DNA from: SHLQ01 sp033344795
GTDB taxonomy: Bacteria > Actinomycetota > Acidimicrobiia > Acidimicrobiales > SHLQ01
Assembly (NCBI GenBank): GCA_033344795.1
Contig: JAWPMS010000001.1
Coordinates: 1,302,001 to 1,366,000, forward strand
DNA: 64,000 nucleotides
Direction: 5' to 3'
A program made the position numbers and the translations under genes. A model generated the notes under the pieces. The model was not told the DNA's origin. It ran no database searches and saw nothing but the letters and a program-made list of their open reading frames with translations. Each line of letters begins with the position of its first letter. Within the stretch, counting starts at the first letter, position 1. Shown here one piece after another: positions 44,887-54,097 of this stretch.

Positions 44887-46611
44887 ATGCGCAATTCGAA
44901 GTGGATGCGGCTGCTTGCCGTGATGTTGTCGTTGGCCATGGTGGCCGCGGCATGTGGGAGTAGCGACGACGGTGGCGACACTGCGAGCGATGCTGACGCA
45001 CCGACGACAACCGAGGATTCCAGCACCGATACCGAGCCGGATGAACCGGCCGAAGAGCCAGACGAGGGCGGCACCGAGGCCGATGTCGACGATGCACTTG
45101 GCACGCTCGAGGTCGACGAGGAGGCTGCCAATTGTGCATCCGATGTTGAGCTCGAAGTTGGCGACTACAACCCAGGTCCAGCGCTGACCACAGCAATATC
45201 GGTCGGTCTCGGAAGCGGCATCAACCCGCACAACGATCAAGCGCCAGCCCAGATCAGCTACTACGGCTGGATCTTCGAGGGCATGGTTCGCCAGGACACC
45301 GATGGCACCGTTGTTCCGTGGATCGCGAAGTGCTGGGAGCGCAACGATGACGGCAGTGTCATCACGTTCTTCCTCCATGAAGGCGTGACGTTCCACGACG
45401 GCTCGCCCGTCAACGCCGAGGCCGTCAAGGCCAACATCGACTTCATCAAGGCCGGCGAGCCGCCGCAGGTTCTTCCACCCGTGAAGGGCCAGATGGCAAT
45501 CGTCGAGAGTGTCGAAGTCGTCGACGACCTCACCGTGCAGTTCAACCTCAACGGCCCAGGCGAGGCGCTCCTGCTCAGCGGTCTGATCCGCAACTCGGGC
45601 TTCCTCGTTGCACCGAGTGCACTCGGTAGCGCGGGCGAGAATCCACTCGGCACTGGCCCCTATGTGCTCGACAGCATCAACGCAGACAACACACAGGTCG
45701 AGTTGTCGGGTTATGAGGGCTACTGGCAGCCGCAACTCGTTGGTGCCGAGTCGGTCTCTATCAGCGCTGTGAACGACGCTCAGGCTCGGGTCGACGGCCT
45801 CAATGCCGGTCAGTTCGACATCGTGGTGATCAACGCTCCGCAGGTAGACGCAGTTCCGGCCTTCAGCACCAACACCACGGTGCGGGTGGGCTTTGTGGTC
45901 ACCGACTGGACTGGCGAAACGATCCCGGCCTTGGCCAATCGTGACGTTCGATGCGCGATGGGACAAGCACTGAACCGTGTTGGTATCCAAGAGGCGTTCA
46001 ACACACCAGCTGAAACTGCGAACAACCAGTTCGCCGTCGGTCCAAACGACTACGCCTACATCGATGACCTCGATGTTCCCGACTTCGACCTCGAAGCGGC
46101 CAAGGAAGCCTTTGCTGCAACGGGCGAAGACGGCTTCGAGTTCACGAACGGGCACTTGCCTCAGGGCTTCTGGCCGGTGGTGGCCTCGGCATGGAGTGGT
46201 GCACTGTCTGAGTTGGGCATCACCATGAACAACGAGGCGCTCGACCCACCATCGGGTGGCGAGATGTTCGCCCGTCTCGCACAGGGTCAGTACCCCGTGC
46301 AGATCATTGCGTACAACGAGCCAAACGCGCTGATGTCGTTGATCGCCCGCACCGGTGAGGCATCGTTCAACCCATCGAAGGCAACGCCTGACGGAGTTCT
46401 CGAGCTGGTCGAATCGGCCAAGTCGAAGTCCTTCGAAGAGGGTGAAGCCGACGTTGCTGCAGCATGGAAGATCATGCTCGAAGAGTGCATCTTCATCATC
46501 CAGCAGACGCTGCCAACCTTCATTGGCCACGGTGCCGATGTCGAGGGCGTGCGGCACGTCCAGGGCCTTCCGATCACGTACTGGCCGCACGGAGTGCGCA
46601 AGGCTGGCTGA
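44887..46611 (+). CDS. Oligopeptide-type ABC importer substrate-binding lipoprotein
   Basis: This 574-residue SBP_bac_5 family protein is the outside receptor of the following ABC importer. The signal LAVMLSLAMVAAAC puts the lipid on Cys23; an acidic Asp/Glu/Thr linker precedes the binding domain. WIFEGMVRQDTDGTVVPWIAKCWE and FHDGSPVNAEAVKANIDFI are family signatures. AGGAGG lies 6 nt before the ATG. Such proteins bind peptides, nickel, opines and many other solutes, so with the surrounding catabolic genes the ligand may be a sulfated or aromatic compound rather than peptide. That is inference. Confidence 0.93.
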   Translation: MRNSKWMRLLAVMLSLAMVAAACGSSDDGGDTASDADAPTTTEDSSTDTEPDEPAEEPDEGGTEADVDDALGTLEVDEEAANCASDVELEVGDYNPGPALTTAISVGLGSGINPHNDQAPAQISYYGWIFEGMVRQDTDGTVVPWIAKCWERNDDGSVITFFLHEGVTFHDGSPVNAEAVKANIDFIKAGEPPQVLPPVKGQMAIVESVEVVDDLTVQFNLNGPGEALLLSGLIRNSGFLVAPSALGSAGENPLGTGPYVLDSINADNTQVELSGYEGYWQPQLVGAESVSISAVNDAQARVDGLNAGQFDIVVINAPQVDAVPAFSTNTTVRVGFVVTDWTGETIPALANRDVRCAMGQALNRVGIQEAFNTPAETANNQFAVGPNDYAYIDDLDVPDFDLEAAKEAFAATGEDGFEFTNGHLPQGFWPVVASAWSGALSELGITMNNEALDPPSGGEMFARLAQGQYPVQIIAYNEPNALMSLIARTGEASFNPSKATPDGVLELVESAKSKSFEEGEADVAAAWKIMLEECIFIIQQTLPTFIGHGADVEGVRHVQGLPITYWPHGVRKAG

Positions 46612-46635
46612 TCGGCTCGGGATCGAATGATCATC

Positions 46636-46670
46636 GGATGCAGCCCTGGCGTCAGGCTGGGGCTGCATCC
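46636..46670 (+). promoter_or_regulatory. Intercistronic stem-loop between receptor and permease genes
   Basis: An 11-bp stem (GGATGCAGCCC and its complement) with a 13-nt loop sits 25 nt after the receptor stop and 39 nt before the permease start. It has no T tract. Such hairpins commonly stabilise the receptor mRNA or attenuate the distal genes, allowing an excess of binding protein. Confidence 0.6.
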
Positions 46671-46708
46671 GCGATCGTTCCTCACCGCCGGGAAAGCTAG
46701 GGGGAGAC

Positions 46709-47665
46709 TTGGCGAAGTACATCGGATTTCGGCTGCTGGCGACCATCCCATTGGTCTTCGCCGTCCTTGTGGTGACCTTCTTGATCTCGGTTGCCATGGA
46801 AGCGAATGGTTCCATCGCCGCGCAGGTCTGTGGGGAAGGAGCCACACCGGAGTGCATCGGCGCTGTCGAGGCAGAGCTGGGATTGAACGATCCAATCATC
46901 GAGCGATTCTTCGACTGGTTCAGCTCGGTGCTCCGTGGAGACCTCGGTTCCTCGCTGCTCGACCGCAACACCAGCGTTGGGGAGCTGATCGGTGAGCGAA
47001 TCTGGCCGACCCTCAGCATCGTCGGGTTCAGTCTTCTCATCGGTGTGACACTTGGGATGTTGCTCGGTGTCGTCGCGGCAATTCGCCCCGGCGGCCTTCT
47101 GGACCGGGTCATTTCGGTCGGGGCTGCCGGCGTGATCGCCGCTCCTGGCTTCATCATCGGCATGTTGTTGTCCTGGGGGATCGCGGTTGAGCTCGGGTGG
47201 CTCGATCCCGTCGGCTACGTGTCGCTCAGCGAGTCCTTCACTGGCTGGTTGAAGTCGATCACCCTTCCCGCAATTGCGCTCTCACTTCCGACGTTGGCGA
47301 TCGTCCAGCGTCAGCTCCGCGGTTCGATGGCCAACGCGTTGCAGTCTCGCTACGTGCTGGCAGCGAGAGCTCGCGGGGTTGGCCGCACGAAGCTCATCAG
47401 CCGCCACGCACTGCCAAACGCACTCGTTCCGACAGTGACCGTCATCGGATTTCGGGCGGCAGCCGCCATCGGCCTGACGACCGCGGTCGAGATCGTGTTC
47501 GGCATCCGAGGTATGGGTGAGATGCTCGTCAGCGCGATCGTCAATCGAAATGTGACGGTACTTCAGGGTGGCATGATCGTCGTTGGTCTCGTCGTGGCGT
47601 TCGTCAACCTCTTGGTCGATATCAGCTACGGCTATTTGAACCCGAAGGTTCGGTTGGATCGATGA
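46709..47665 (+). CDS. ABC importer permease (DppB-like)
   Basis: This 318-residue permease has six membrane helices, an N-terminal segment (KYIGFRLLATIPLVFAVL) and the EAA-loop motif RYVLAARARGVGRTKLISRHALPNAL split across residues 213-238. The start is a TTG 3 nt after a GGGGGAG site; no better ATG exists. It has an insertion of Cys-containing residues between helix 1 and the conserved N-terminal region (VCGEGATPECIG). It overlaps the next gene by four bases. Confidence 0.92.
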   Translation: MAKYIGFRLLATIPLVFAVLVVTFLISVAMEANGSIAAQVCGEGATPECIGAVEAELGLNDPIIERFFDWFSSVLRGDLGSSLLDRNTSVGELIGERIWPTLSIVGFSLLIGVTLGMLLGVVAAIRPGGLLDRVISVGAAGVIAAPGFIIGMLLSWGIAVELGWLDPVGYVSLSESFTGWLKSITLPAIALSLPTLAIVQRQLRGSMANALQSRYVLAARARGVGRTKLISRHALPNALVPTVTVIGFRAAAAIGLTTAVEIVFGIRGMGEMLVSAIVNRNVTVLQGGMIVVGLVVAFVNLLVDISYGYLNPKVRLDR

Positions 47666-49620
47666 GCGAAGTCACGACCGAAACGGAGACCTCTCCGAAG
47701 CCTGACTCGCCGAGGCGGCGCTTCTGGAAGCGCATGTTCCGCAACCCACTCGCACTGTTCTCGCTGGTGTGGTTTGCCATCCTCGTGGTCAGTTGGGTCT
47801 GGCCAGAGTTGCTCGCCACCCACGATCCGTTCAAACAGGACGTGACGCTGCAGCGACTCTTCGAGGGACCGAGCGGCGATCACTGGCTTGGCACCGACGG
47901 GCTCGGCCGAGATCACTACAGCCGTGTCATCTTCGGAGCCGGGTTCGCCTTCCGGTCGATCATCATCGCCATGTCGATCGCGGTCGGAATCGGTGTTCCG
48001 GTGGGGTTGTTCTCTGGTTGGCGCGGCGGTCGCATCGATCGAGCGATCATGTGGGTCAACGACGTGCTGTTCTCACTGCCGATCATCTTGTTGGCGATGG
48101 CGGTGATCATCATCCTCACTCCTTCGTTGACGAACGCCATGATCGGCGTCGGTATCGCAATGGCCACTCGATTCGTTCGGCTCACCCGAGGCGTCACACT
48201 GGCCGAGAAGGAGGAGCTGTACGTCGACGCTGCTCGCATAACCGGCATCTCGGTTCCTCGGACTCTGGCGCGCTACATCGCACCGAACTTGTTGTCCTCG
48301 CTCATCGTCCAAGCCGCAATCATTTCTGGTGCGGTCATCTTGATTGGCGCAACGCTCAGCTTCCTTGGCATTGGTGCCAGCCTCGACGATCCCGACTGGG
48401 GCGTCATGCTCAACAGGGCCCGGCCGGACTTTCGACGCGAGGGGGTTTGGCAGATCGTGCCCTCGGGCGGCGCACTGGTGCTCACGGTCCTTGCGTTCAA
48501 CCTGCTCGGTGACTCGATCCGAGACGCGATTGGTCGCGACGCCTCCAGCAACGCCCTCACGATCAGCAAGCGGGTCGATATCGAGCCGACCGATCGACCC
48601 CATCGAGACGGCGCGCTGCTGTCGGTTCGTACGATCGACGTCGAATTTCCGACACCGCAGGGTGATCCAGTGCAGATCTTGAACGGCGTTTCGTTCGCCG
48701 TGATGCCTGGCGAGACGCTCGGCATCGTCGGCGAATCCGGATCCGGCAAGAGCATGACGATGTTGTCGGCGCTGGGTCTGACCCCCGCACCGGGGCGCCT
48801 CACGCGCGGGTCCGTGCAGTTCGACGGGCGTGATGTCACTTCGATCTCCGAGCGCGAGTGGCAAAAGATCCGTGGCAAGGACATCGGCTTCATCTTCCAA
48901 GAGCCGATCGCCGTCCTGAACCCAGCGCTCAAGGTGGGTCGACAGCTGATGGAACCGTTGCTGCTCCACACCGACATGAACAAATCTCAGGCGCGGGAAC
49001 GTGCAATCGAACTCCTCGCTGAAGTGAAGGTGCCCGACCCGGGCCGTCGCATAGATCAGTACCCGCACGAGTTCTCCGGCGGCATGGCACAGCGCGTTGG
49101 CATCGCCATGTCGCTCGCGTGCAATCCGAAGCTGCTCATCGCAGACGAACCGACGACGGCCCTCGATGTCACGGTGCAGGGCCAGATCCTCGACTTGTTG
49201 ATGGAGATCCAGGAAACGCACGACACCAGCATCATTGTCATCACGCACGATCTCGGAGTCATTGCCGAAGTCGCCGACCGCGTCATCGTCATGTACGGAG
49301 GCCAAGGCGTCGAGGGCGGGAGCGTCGAGGACATCTTTTTGCGTCCACGCCATCCATATACGAGGGCCTTGCTCGAGACCATGCCGCAGAATCACGAGAG
49401 CGGTGATGACCGTTTGAAGGTCATCGGAGGGGTGGTTCCTGCGCCGACCGATTGGCCCGTCGGTTGCCGTTTCGCTCCACGCTGCGCTGCGGCTACGGAG
49501 ATTTGCCATACCGACCTGCCGTCGCTCGAAGTGATCGGCGCCGGGGTGACCGTGCGGTGTCACCATTGGGAAGATCTGCAGAGTTCGCTCGTTGATAGCT
49601 GGGACGAGGTCGAGCGATGA
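47662..49620 (+). CDS. Fused ABC importer permease and ATPase (DppC-DppD type)
   Basis: This 652-residue fusion has a DppC-like permease at residues 1-300, with HDPFKQD, the GTDGLGRDHYSR motif and EAA loop ARITGISVPRTLARYIAPN. A DppD-like ATPase occupies residues 310-650, with Walker A GESGSGKS ~357, signature FSGGMAQRV ~472, Walker B LLIADEPTTALD ~493 and the Cys-containing oligopeptide C-terminal motif CRFAPRCAAATEIC. Such fusions exist in actinobacteria and let one chain supply both parts. It overlaps both neighbours by 4 nt, confirming one operon. Confidence 0.92.
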   Translation: MSEVTTETETSPKPDSPRRRFWKRMFRNPLALFSLVWFAILVVSWVWPELLATHDPFKQDVTLQRLFEGPSGDHWLGTDGLGRDHYSRVIFGAGFAFRSIIIAMSIAVGIGVPVGLFSGWRGGRIDRAIMWVNDVLFSLPIILLAMAVIIILTPSLTNAMIGVGIAMATRFVRLTRGVTLAEKEELYVDAARITGISVPRTLARYIAPNLLSSLIVQAAIISGAVILIGATLSFLGIGASLDDPDWGVMLNRARPDFRREGVWQIVPSGGALVLTVLAFNLLGDSIRDAIGRDASSNALTISKRVDIEPTDRPHRDGALLSVRTIDVEFPTPQGDPVQILNGVSFAVMPGETLGIVGESGSGKSMTMLSALGLTPAPGRLTRGSVQFDGRDVTSISEREWQKIRGKDIGFIFQEPIAVLNPALKVGRQLMEPLLLHTDMNKSQARERAIELLAEVKVPDPGRRIDQYPHEFSGGMAQRVGIAMSLACNPKLLIADEPTTALDVTVQGQILDLLMEIQETHDTSIIVITHDLGVIAEVADRVIVMYGGQGVEGGSVEDIFLRPRHPYTRALLETMPQNHESGDDRLKVIGGVVPAPTDWPVGCRFAPRCAAATEICHTDLPSLEVIGAGVTVRCHHWEDLQSSLVDSWDEVER

Positions 49621-50672
49621 GCGAACCGCTTCTCTCTGTCGAAGGACTGGCGGTGCACTTTGCCAGTCGCGGCCGACTGTTCGGGCCATCCGCGCCACCG
49701 GTGAAAGCGGTCAACGACGTGTCGTTCACGATCGAGGAAGGACGGACGTTCGGCCTCGTCGGCGAATCTGGATCCGGCAAGTCAACGGTGGCGCGTGCCA
49801 TCCTGCAACTCGTTGATGTGCATGCTGGCACGATTCGCCTCGAGGGCGAAGACGTCACGAAGGTAGAGCGCAAGGACGAGCTCGAATTTCGCAAGCGTGT
49901 TCAGGCGGTACTCCAAGATCCGTTTTCGTCACTGAACCAGGTGCATCAGACTCGCACGATCGTGGGTGATGGCATCACTCGTCACTACGGAACGAAGGGT
50001 GCCGAGCGAGACGAGATGGTGAGGAAACTACTGGAGAGCGTCGGGCTGACTGCCGACTACCTCGACCGGTATCCCTACGAGATGTCCGGTGGGCAACGCC
50101 AACGGGTTTCGATCGCACGAGCGCTGGGTGTGGGACCAAAGCTGATCATCGCTGATGAGGCGACCAGCGCTTTGGACGTGTCGATTCAGAGCCAAGTGAT
50201 CAACGTGCTGCAAGACATTCAGCGCGACGACGGAGTTGCGTTCTTGTTCATCGCACACGATCTCGAAGTCGTGAGCCACCTGAGCCACGACGTCGGCGTG
50301 ATGTATCTGGGGTACCTCGTCGAGCAAGGCTCCTCCACAGCGGTGTATGAGAGTCCGGCGCACCCGTATACCGAGATGCTCATCTCGTCGATACCCGTTC
50401 CGAATCCGATCGAACAGGCGACCCGCCGAGAACTGCGCAAGACATTCATCAACGCCGAGCCTCCCAGTCCAGCCAACCTGCCATCGGGATGCCCGTTCGA
50501 GAACCGTTGTCCGGTTGCGATGGACATCTGCCGTGAGGAGATGCCAGCTCCGACCCCCGCCCACGGCGGCGGGTCCGTTCGATGTCACCTGCACACGTCA
50601 GGCCCGGAGCTTGGTGGCGAGTCGGTTGTCGAGTTCATCAAGACATCGGCTAGCGGCGCCATCGGAGTATGA
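49617..50672 (+). CDS. ABC importer ATPase (DppF-like)
   Basis: This 351-residue second ATPase of the importer has Walker A GESGSGKST ~49, signature MSGGQRQRV ~156, Walker B LIIADEATSALD ~176 and the C-terminal CPFENRCPVAMDIC motif. The Walker B neighbour is DEATSALD instead of the usual DEPTSALD, a mild change. It starts inside the fusion gene's stop (ATGA). The next gene begins 30 bp downstream in the same direction, so the hydrolase genes may belong to the same transcript. Confidence 0.92.
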   Translation: MSEPLLSVEGLAVHFASRGRLFGPSAPPVKAVNDVSFTIEEGRTFGLVGESGSGKSTVARAILQLVDVHAGTIRLEGEDVTKVERKDELEFRKRVQAVLQDPFSSLNQVHQTRTIVGDGITRHYGTKGAERDEMVRKLLESVGLTADYLDRYPYEMSGGQRQRVSIARALGVGPKLIIADEATSALDVSIQSQVINVLQDIQRDDGVAFLFIAHDLEVVSHLSHDVGVMYLGYLVEQGSSTAVYESPAHPYTEMLISSIPVPNPIEQATRRELRKTFINAEPPSPANLPSGCPFENRCPVAMDICREEMPAPTPAHGGGSVRCHLHTSGPELGGESVVEFIKTSASGAIGV

Positions 50673-50702
50673 GTTGATGGCCCTCGAGAGCGAGCAGCTC
50701 GC

Positions 50703-51587
50703 GTGACCACGCGCATCACGGTCACGGGTACCGGCACGCCTCTCGCGACGGGAGACCGCGCTGGCGCTGGCGTCTTGGTCCGCTACGGAGACGACGTGCA
50801 CCTGCAGTTCGATGCGGGTCGCGCCACCGTCACCCGCCTGTTTGGCGCCGGTTCGTCTCCAGCTGAGCTGAGCGCATTGTTCCTGACGCACTACCACTCC
50901 GACCACCTGGTTGGGCTCCAAGACCTCGCTCTATCGCACTGGATCATCGATGTTTACGACACGGCTTCGCGTCTGCCGATCGTCGCGCCGAACGGACCCA
51001 CGATGCGGTTCTGTGAACGCATGCTCGAAATCTGGGAGGACGATCTCGCCGTTCGCGCACTGCACAACCATCGAGAACCGCAACCAAAGATCGATCTGAT
51101 CGGTTTCGACACACCCGGCACGCCGACCGAGGTGTGGTCCACCACAGACGTTCGAGTGCTCGCCGGACAGGTGCGCCATGAGCCAATCGTCGGGGCCGTC
51201 GGGTACCGGATCGAAACGCCGGATGGTGTCGTGGCCATTTCCGGGGACACGGTCGTGTGCGACGAGGTCGCTGCCCTCGCTGTTGGCGCGGACGTCGTCG
51301 TCTACGAGGCAATGCGCGTGGACGAGATCAGGAAGCGCCCGGCCGACAAGCAGTACATCATCGAGTATCACGCTGACACGCGGCTGATCGGTGCCCAGAT
51401 GGCTCAGCTCGATGTGCCGATCGTCATGCTGACCCATCTCATCCCGGCCCCGAGGACCGACGCCCATCGGCAGGCCTTCATCGACGAGGTACGTGAAGGC
51501 GGATACGACGGAGAGATCATCGTCTGCGACGACTTGGACACCGTGATCCTCGACAACGGGTCGATCACGTCTGGGAAGCAGTCATGA
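50703..51587 (+). CDS. MBL-fold metallo-hydrolase (first copy)
   Basis: This 294-residue metallo-beta-lactamase-fold protein resembles RNase Z/arylsulfatase-type MBL enzymes: TGTGTPLATGDRAGAG, FDAGRATVTRLFGAG and the metal motif HYHSDHLVG (~63), with a later SGDT and HLIPAP. It starts at a GTG and overlaps the sulfatase gene by four bases. Residues match the second MBL protein at 54098-54961 throughout, so the two are recent paralogues. Its substrate is probably an ester of the compound handled by the cluster. Confidence 0.88.
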   Translation: MTTRITVTGTGTPLATGDRAGAGVLVRYGDDVHLQFDAGRATVTRLFGAGSSPAELSALFLTHYHSDHLVGLQDLALSHWIIDVYDTASRLPIVAPNGPTMRFCERMLEIWEDDLAVRALHNHREPQPKIDLIGFDTPGTPTEVWSTTDVRVLAGQVRHEPIVGAVGYRIETPDGVVAISGDTVVCDEVAALAVGADVVVYEAMRVDEIRKRPADKQYIIEYHADTRLIGAQMAQLDVPIVMLTHLIPAPRTDAHRQAFIDEVREGGYDGEIIVCDDLDTVILDNGSITSGKQS

Positions 51588-53173
51588 GCACGAGCACTCC
51601 TACTTCCGAGCGACCAAACTTCGTCTTCTTCATGACCGATCAGCAGCGGGCCGACTTTCTCGGCTGCACTGGTCATCCCGTGCTCCGCACTCCACACATC
51701 GACGCGATTGCCGCACGTGGCACGATCATGAACCGGTTCTACGCATCGAACCCGGTGTGCATGCCCAACCGGGCGGTGTTCATGTCGGGGCTGATGTCGT
51801 CGGTCAACGGTGTGCGCCAGAACGGCAATGTGCTGCCGCATTTCGTCACCACGTTTCCCGAGGTCCTGGCAGCCGAGGGATATGACACGGCACTCTTTGG
51901 GAAGTCTCACCTCCAGACCATGACCGACCTCGAGACCCCGATCGGTGACAACCCTGCCGGCACCGGCGGCCTTGCGAATGCCATCGACATCGGTCCGGCA
52001 GAGGACTACCTCTGGGAGGACAGAACCAATTGGGCCGAGCACGGCCCGCTCGATGTCGACCTGCCGTTCTACGGATTTCAATCCGTTGACTTCGTGTTGT
52101 TCCATGGTGATCGCACCGGCGGCCATCACGCCGCCTGGCTCGCTGAGCAGGTCGAGGATCCAGAGGCCTTGCGTGGCCCCGAGAATCAACTCCCACACGA
52201 CTACGGCTGCCCCCAGGCGGTGCGAACTGCATTGCCAGAGGAGCTGTACTCGACCAGCTACGTCAAGACCCGGGCCATCGAGTTTCTCGATGACCCGGCC
52301 CGAAGCGAAGCACCTTTCTTTGCGTTCGTGTCCTTCCCCGATCCTCACCATCCGTTTGCCCCACCGGGCAAGTACTGGGACATGTACGACCCCCAGGAGA
52401 TGCCCGAACTCGAGAACCTGGATGCGCACCAGAATCCACCGCCCCACCTGCAGTGGGTGCGCGATCAACCGTTCGCTGACGAGATGAAGCCCCGGACGAA
52501 CGCGGTCAAGATGCGGCCCGAGCACCTGAAACAAGCGCAAGCACTGACGTGCGGCATGCTGACGATGATCGATGATGCTGTCGGCGAGATCATGGCAACC
52601 CTCGAGGAGAAGGGTCTCGCGGACAACACGATCGTTGCCTTCACTTCGGATCATGGCGATTATCTCGGAGATCACGGGCTCTGCTTCAAAGGCGGACTGC
52701 ACTTCCAGAGCCTGATCCAGGTGCCCATGATCTGGGCCGACCCTCGCGTCGAACAGCCAGCCACGAGTGACGTCTTGGCCAGCACCCTTGACCTTGCGCC
52801 CACGATCCTCTCAGCAGCGAACGCTCGGGCGTACTCCGGGATGCAAGGGACCGACCTGACCTCGACGCTCGCGGGCCGTTCGACGCCCGATCGAGCCGAA
52901 ATCCTGATCGAGGAGCAGACCTACCTTCAGAACATTCTGGGTTTCGAAGGTCAAGTGCGTGTTCGCACATTGGTGGATGAACGGTGGCGTATCACGGTCT
53001 ACCACAGCGTCGAGTGGGGAGAACTCTACGACCTCGTCGACGACCCCGATGAATGCCTCAATCTCTGGGACGCTCCCGACTACGCCGCTGTGCGCCAAGA
53101 CCTGACCTGGCGACTGGTACAAAGCCAGATTTCCTATTCGCCGCAAACACCGTGGCCGCCTCGAGAGGCCTGA
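51584..53173 (+). CDS. Sulfatase family hydrolase (first copy)
   Basis: This 529-residue protein is of the alkaline-phosphatase superfamily. The formylglycine-forming motif C-M-P-N-R is at residues 59-63, metal ligands appear in MTDQQRADFLGC (Asp19, Gln20) and in FTSDHGDYLGDHG. It therefore hydrolyses sulfate esters or related phosphonate/phosphate monoesters. It has no signal peptide, so it acts in the cytoplasm, and a formylglycine-generating enzyme must be encoded elsewhere. Coupled to the MBL gene by 4 nt. A paralogue lies at 54966-56486. Confidence 0.92.
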   Translation: MSTSTPTSERPNFVFFMTDQQRADFLGCTGHPVLRTPHIDAIAARGTIMNRFYASNPVCMPNRAVFMSGLMSSVNGVRQNGNVLPHFVTTFPEVLAAEGYDTALFGKSHLQTMTDLETPIGDNPAGTGGLANAIDIGPAEDYLWEDRTNWAEHGPLDVDLPFYGFQSVDFVLFHGDRTGGHHAAWLAEQVEDPEALRGPENQLPHDYGCPQAVRTALPEELYSTSYVKTRAIEFLDDPARSEAPFFAFVSFPDPHHPFAPPGKYWDMYDPQEMPELENLDAHQNPPPHLQWVRDQPFADEMKPRTNAVKMRPEHLKQAQALTCGMLTMIDDAVGEIMATLEEKGLADNTIVAFTSDHGDYLGDHGLCFKGGLHFQSLIQVPMIWADPRVEQPATSDVLASTLDLAPTILSAANARAYSGMQGTDLTSTLAGRSTPDRAEILIEEQTYLQNILGFEGQVRVRTLVDERWRITVYHSVEWGELYDLVDDPDECLNLWDAPDYAAVRQDLTWRLVQSQISYSPQTPWPPREA

Positions 53174-53202
53174 GCCGAAAGAACGTTGAGGGAACCATTC
53201 AG

Positions 53203-54039
53203 ATGACCAAGCAACAGATGACGCCCGAACAACACCTTGCCGAAGTTCTCGCAAGTTATGACGACTCGCCGAACGAGCGCTTGGCCGAGATCACTCGAGC
53301 CCTCGTACGACACATGCACGAGTTTGTCGTCGAAGTGGGCCTCACGCGGGAAGAATGGTTCCGGGGCGTCGAAGAACTCCGGCGAGCGGGTGAACTGTGC
53401 ACTGATGCCCGACAGGAGTTCGTTCTCCTGTCGGACACGCTGGGCGTCTCGATGCTTGTCGAGATGATCAACCACGGTGACGTCGGCGGCACCGAACCGA
53501 CCGTCTTCGGCCCATTCCACCTCGATGGTGCTCCCCGCAAGGAGATGGGGGAGAGCATCGTCGTCGACGTCATGGAGTCCGACCAGAACCTTGTCGTGAC
53601 GGGAGCGGTGCTCGACCTCGATGGCAACCCGATCGAGGGGGCCGAACTCGACGTGTGGGAGACCGCGTCCAATGGCCTCTACGACGTGCAAGATGAGGCG
53701 CAGTCGGAGATGAACATGCGAGGTGTCTACACCACGGGTGCCGACGGCCGGTTCGAGATTCACGCAGTCCGCCCCGTCGATTACACGATCCCTGACGACG
53801 GTCCAGGTGGCGATCTGCTGCACAACAACGGTCGGCACAACTGGCGGGCCGCTCACTTCCACTTCGTGGTGTCGTCGCCGGGCTATCGAAGTGTGATCAC
53901 CCACCTGTTCGACAGCGAGAGCGACTACATCCAAAGCGACGCGGTCTTTGGAGTTCGCGACTCACTGGTGGTTGACATGAGCGCCGGTGCGTGTGAGTTC
54001 AACTTCGAGCTTGCACGCGAGGTCGCGGAGCAACGATGA
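53203..54039 (+). CDS. Intradiol ring-cleavage dioxygenase (hydroxyquinol/catechol 1,2-dioxygenase-like)
   Basis: This 278-residue non-haem Fe(III) enzyme opens catechol or hydroxyquinol rings. An N-terminal dioxygenase-N helical domain (ERLAEITRALVRHMHEF) precedes the catalytic beta-domain. The Tyr-Tyr-His-His iron site can be placed at SNGLYDVQ, VDYTIPDDG and HNWRAAHFHF. The ATG at 53203 follows the sulfatase stop by 29 bp with a GAGGGA site; the frame is open upstream as a shadow. It suggests that the cluster degrades aromatic rings after side-group removal. Confidence 0.92.
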   Translation: MTKQQMTPEQHLAEVLASYDDSPNERLAEITRALVRHMHEFVVEVGLTREEWFRGVEELRRAGELCTDARQEFVLLSDTLGVSMLVEMINHGDVGGTEPTVFGPFHLDGAPRKEMGESIVVDVMESDQNLVVTGAVLDLDGNPIEGAELDVWETASNGLYDVQDEAQSEMNMRGVYTTGADGRFEIHAVRPVDYTIPDDGPGGDLLHNNGRHNWRAAHFHFVVSSPGYRSVITHLFDSESDYIQSDAVFGVRDSLVVDMSAGACEFNFELAREVAEQR

Positions 54040-54097
54040 GGCGCACGAACCGCGAGACAAGGACCCCCATTCACGCTATGAGAAAGCCAGCGAATCA

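Noticed and set aside
44866..47163. 765-residue open frame on the minus strand opposite the importer genes
   Set aside because: It is an antisense shadow caused by codon bias of the clear ABC importer genes; the translation shows no recognisable domain.
53053..53202. Extended N-terminus of the intradiol dioxygenase
   Set aside because: The upstream frame overlaps the sulfatase gene, and the ATG at 53203 gives a normal family N-terminus with a ribosome-binding site.
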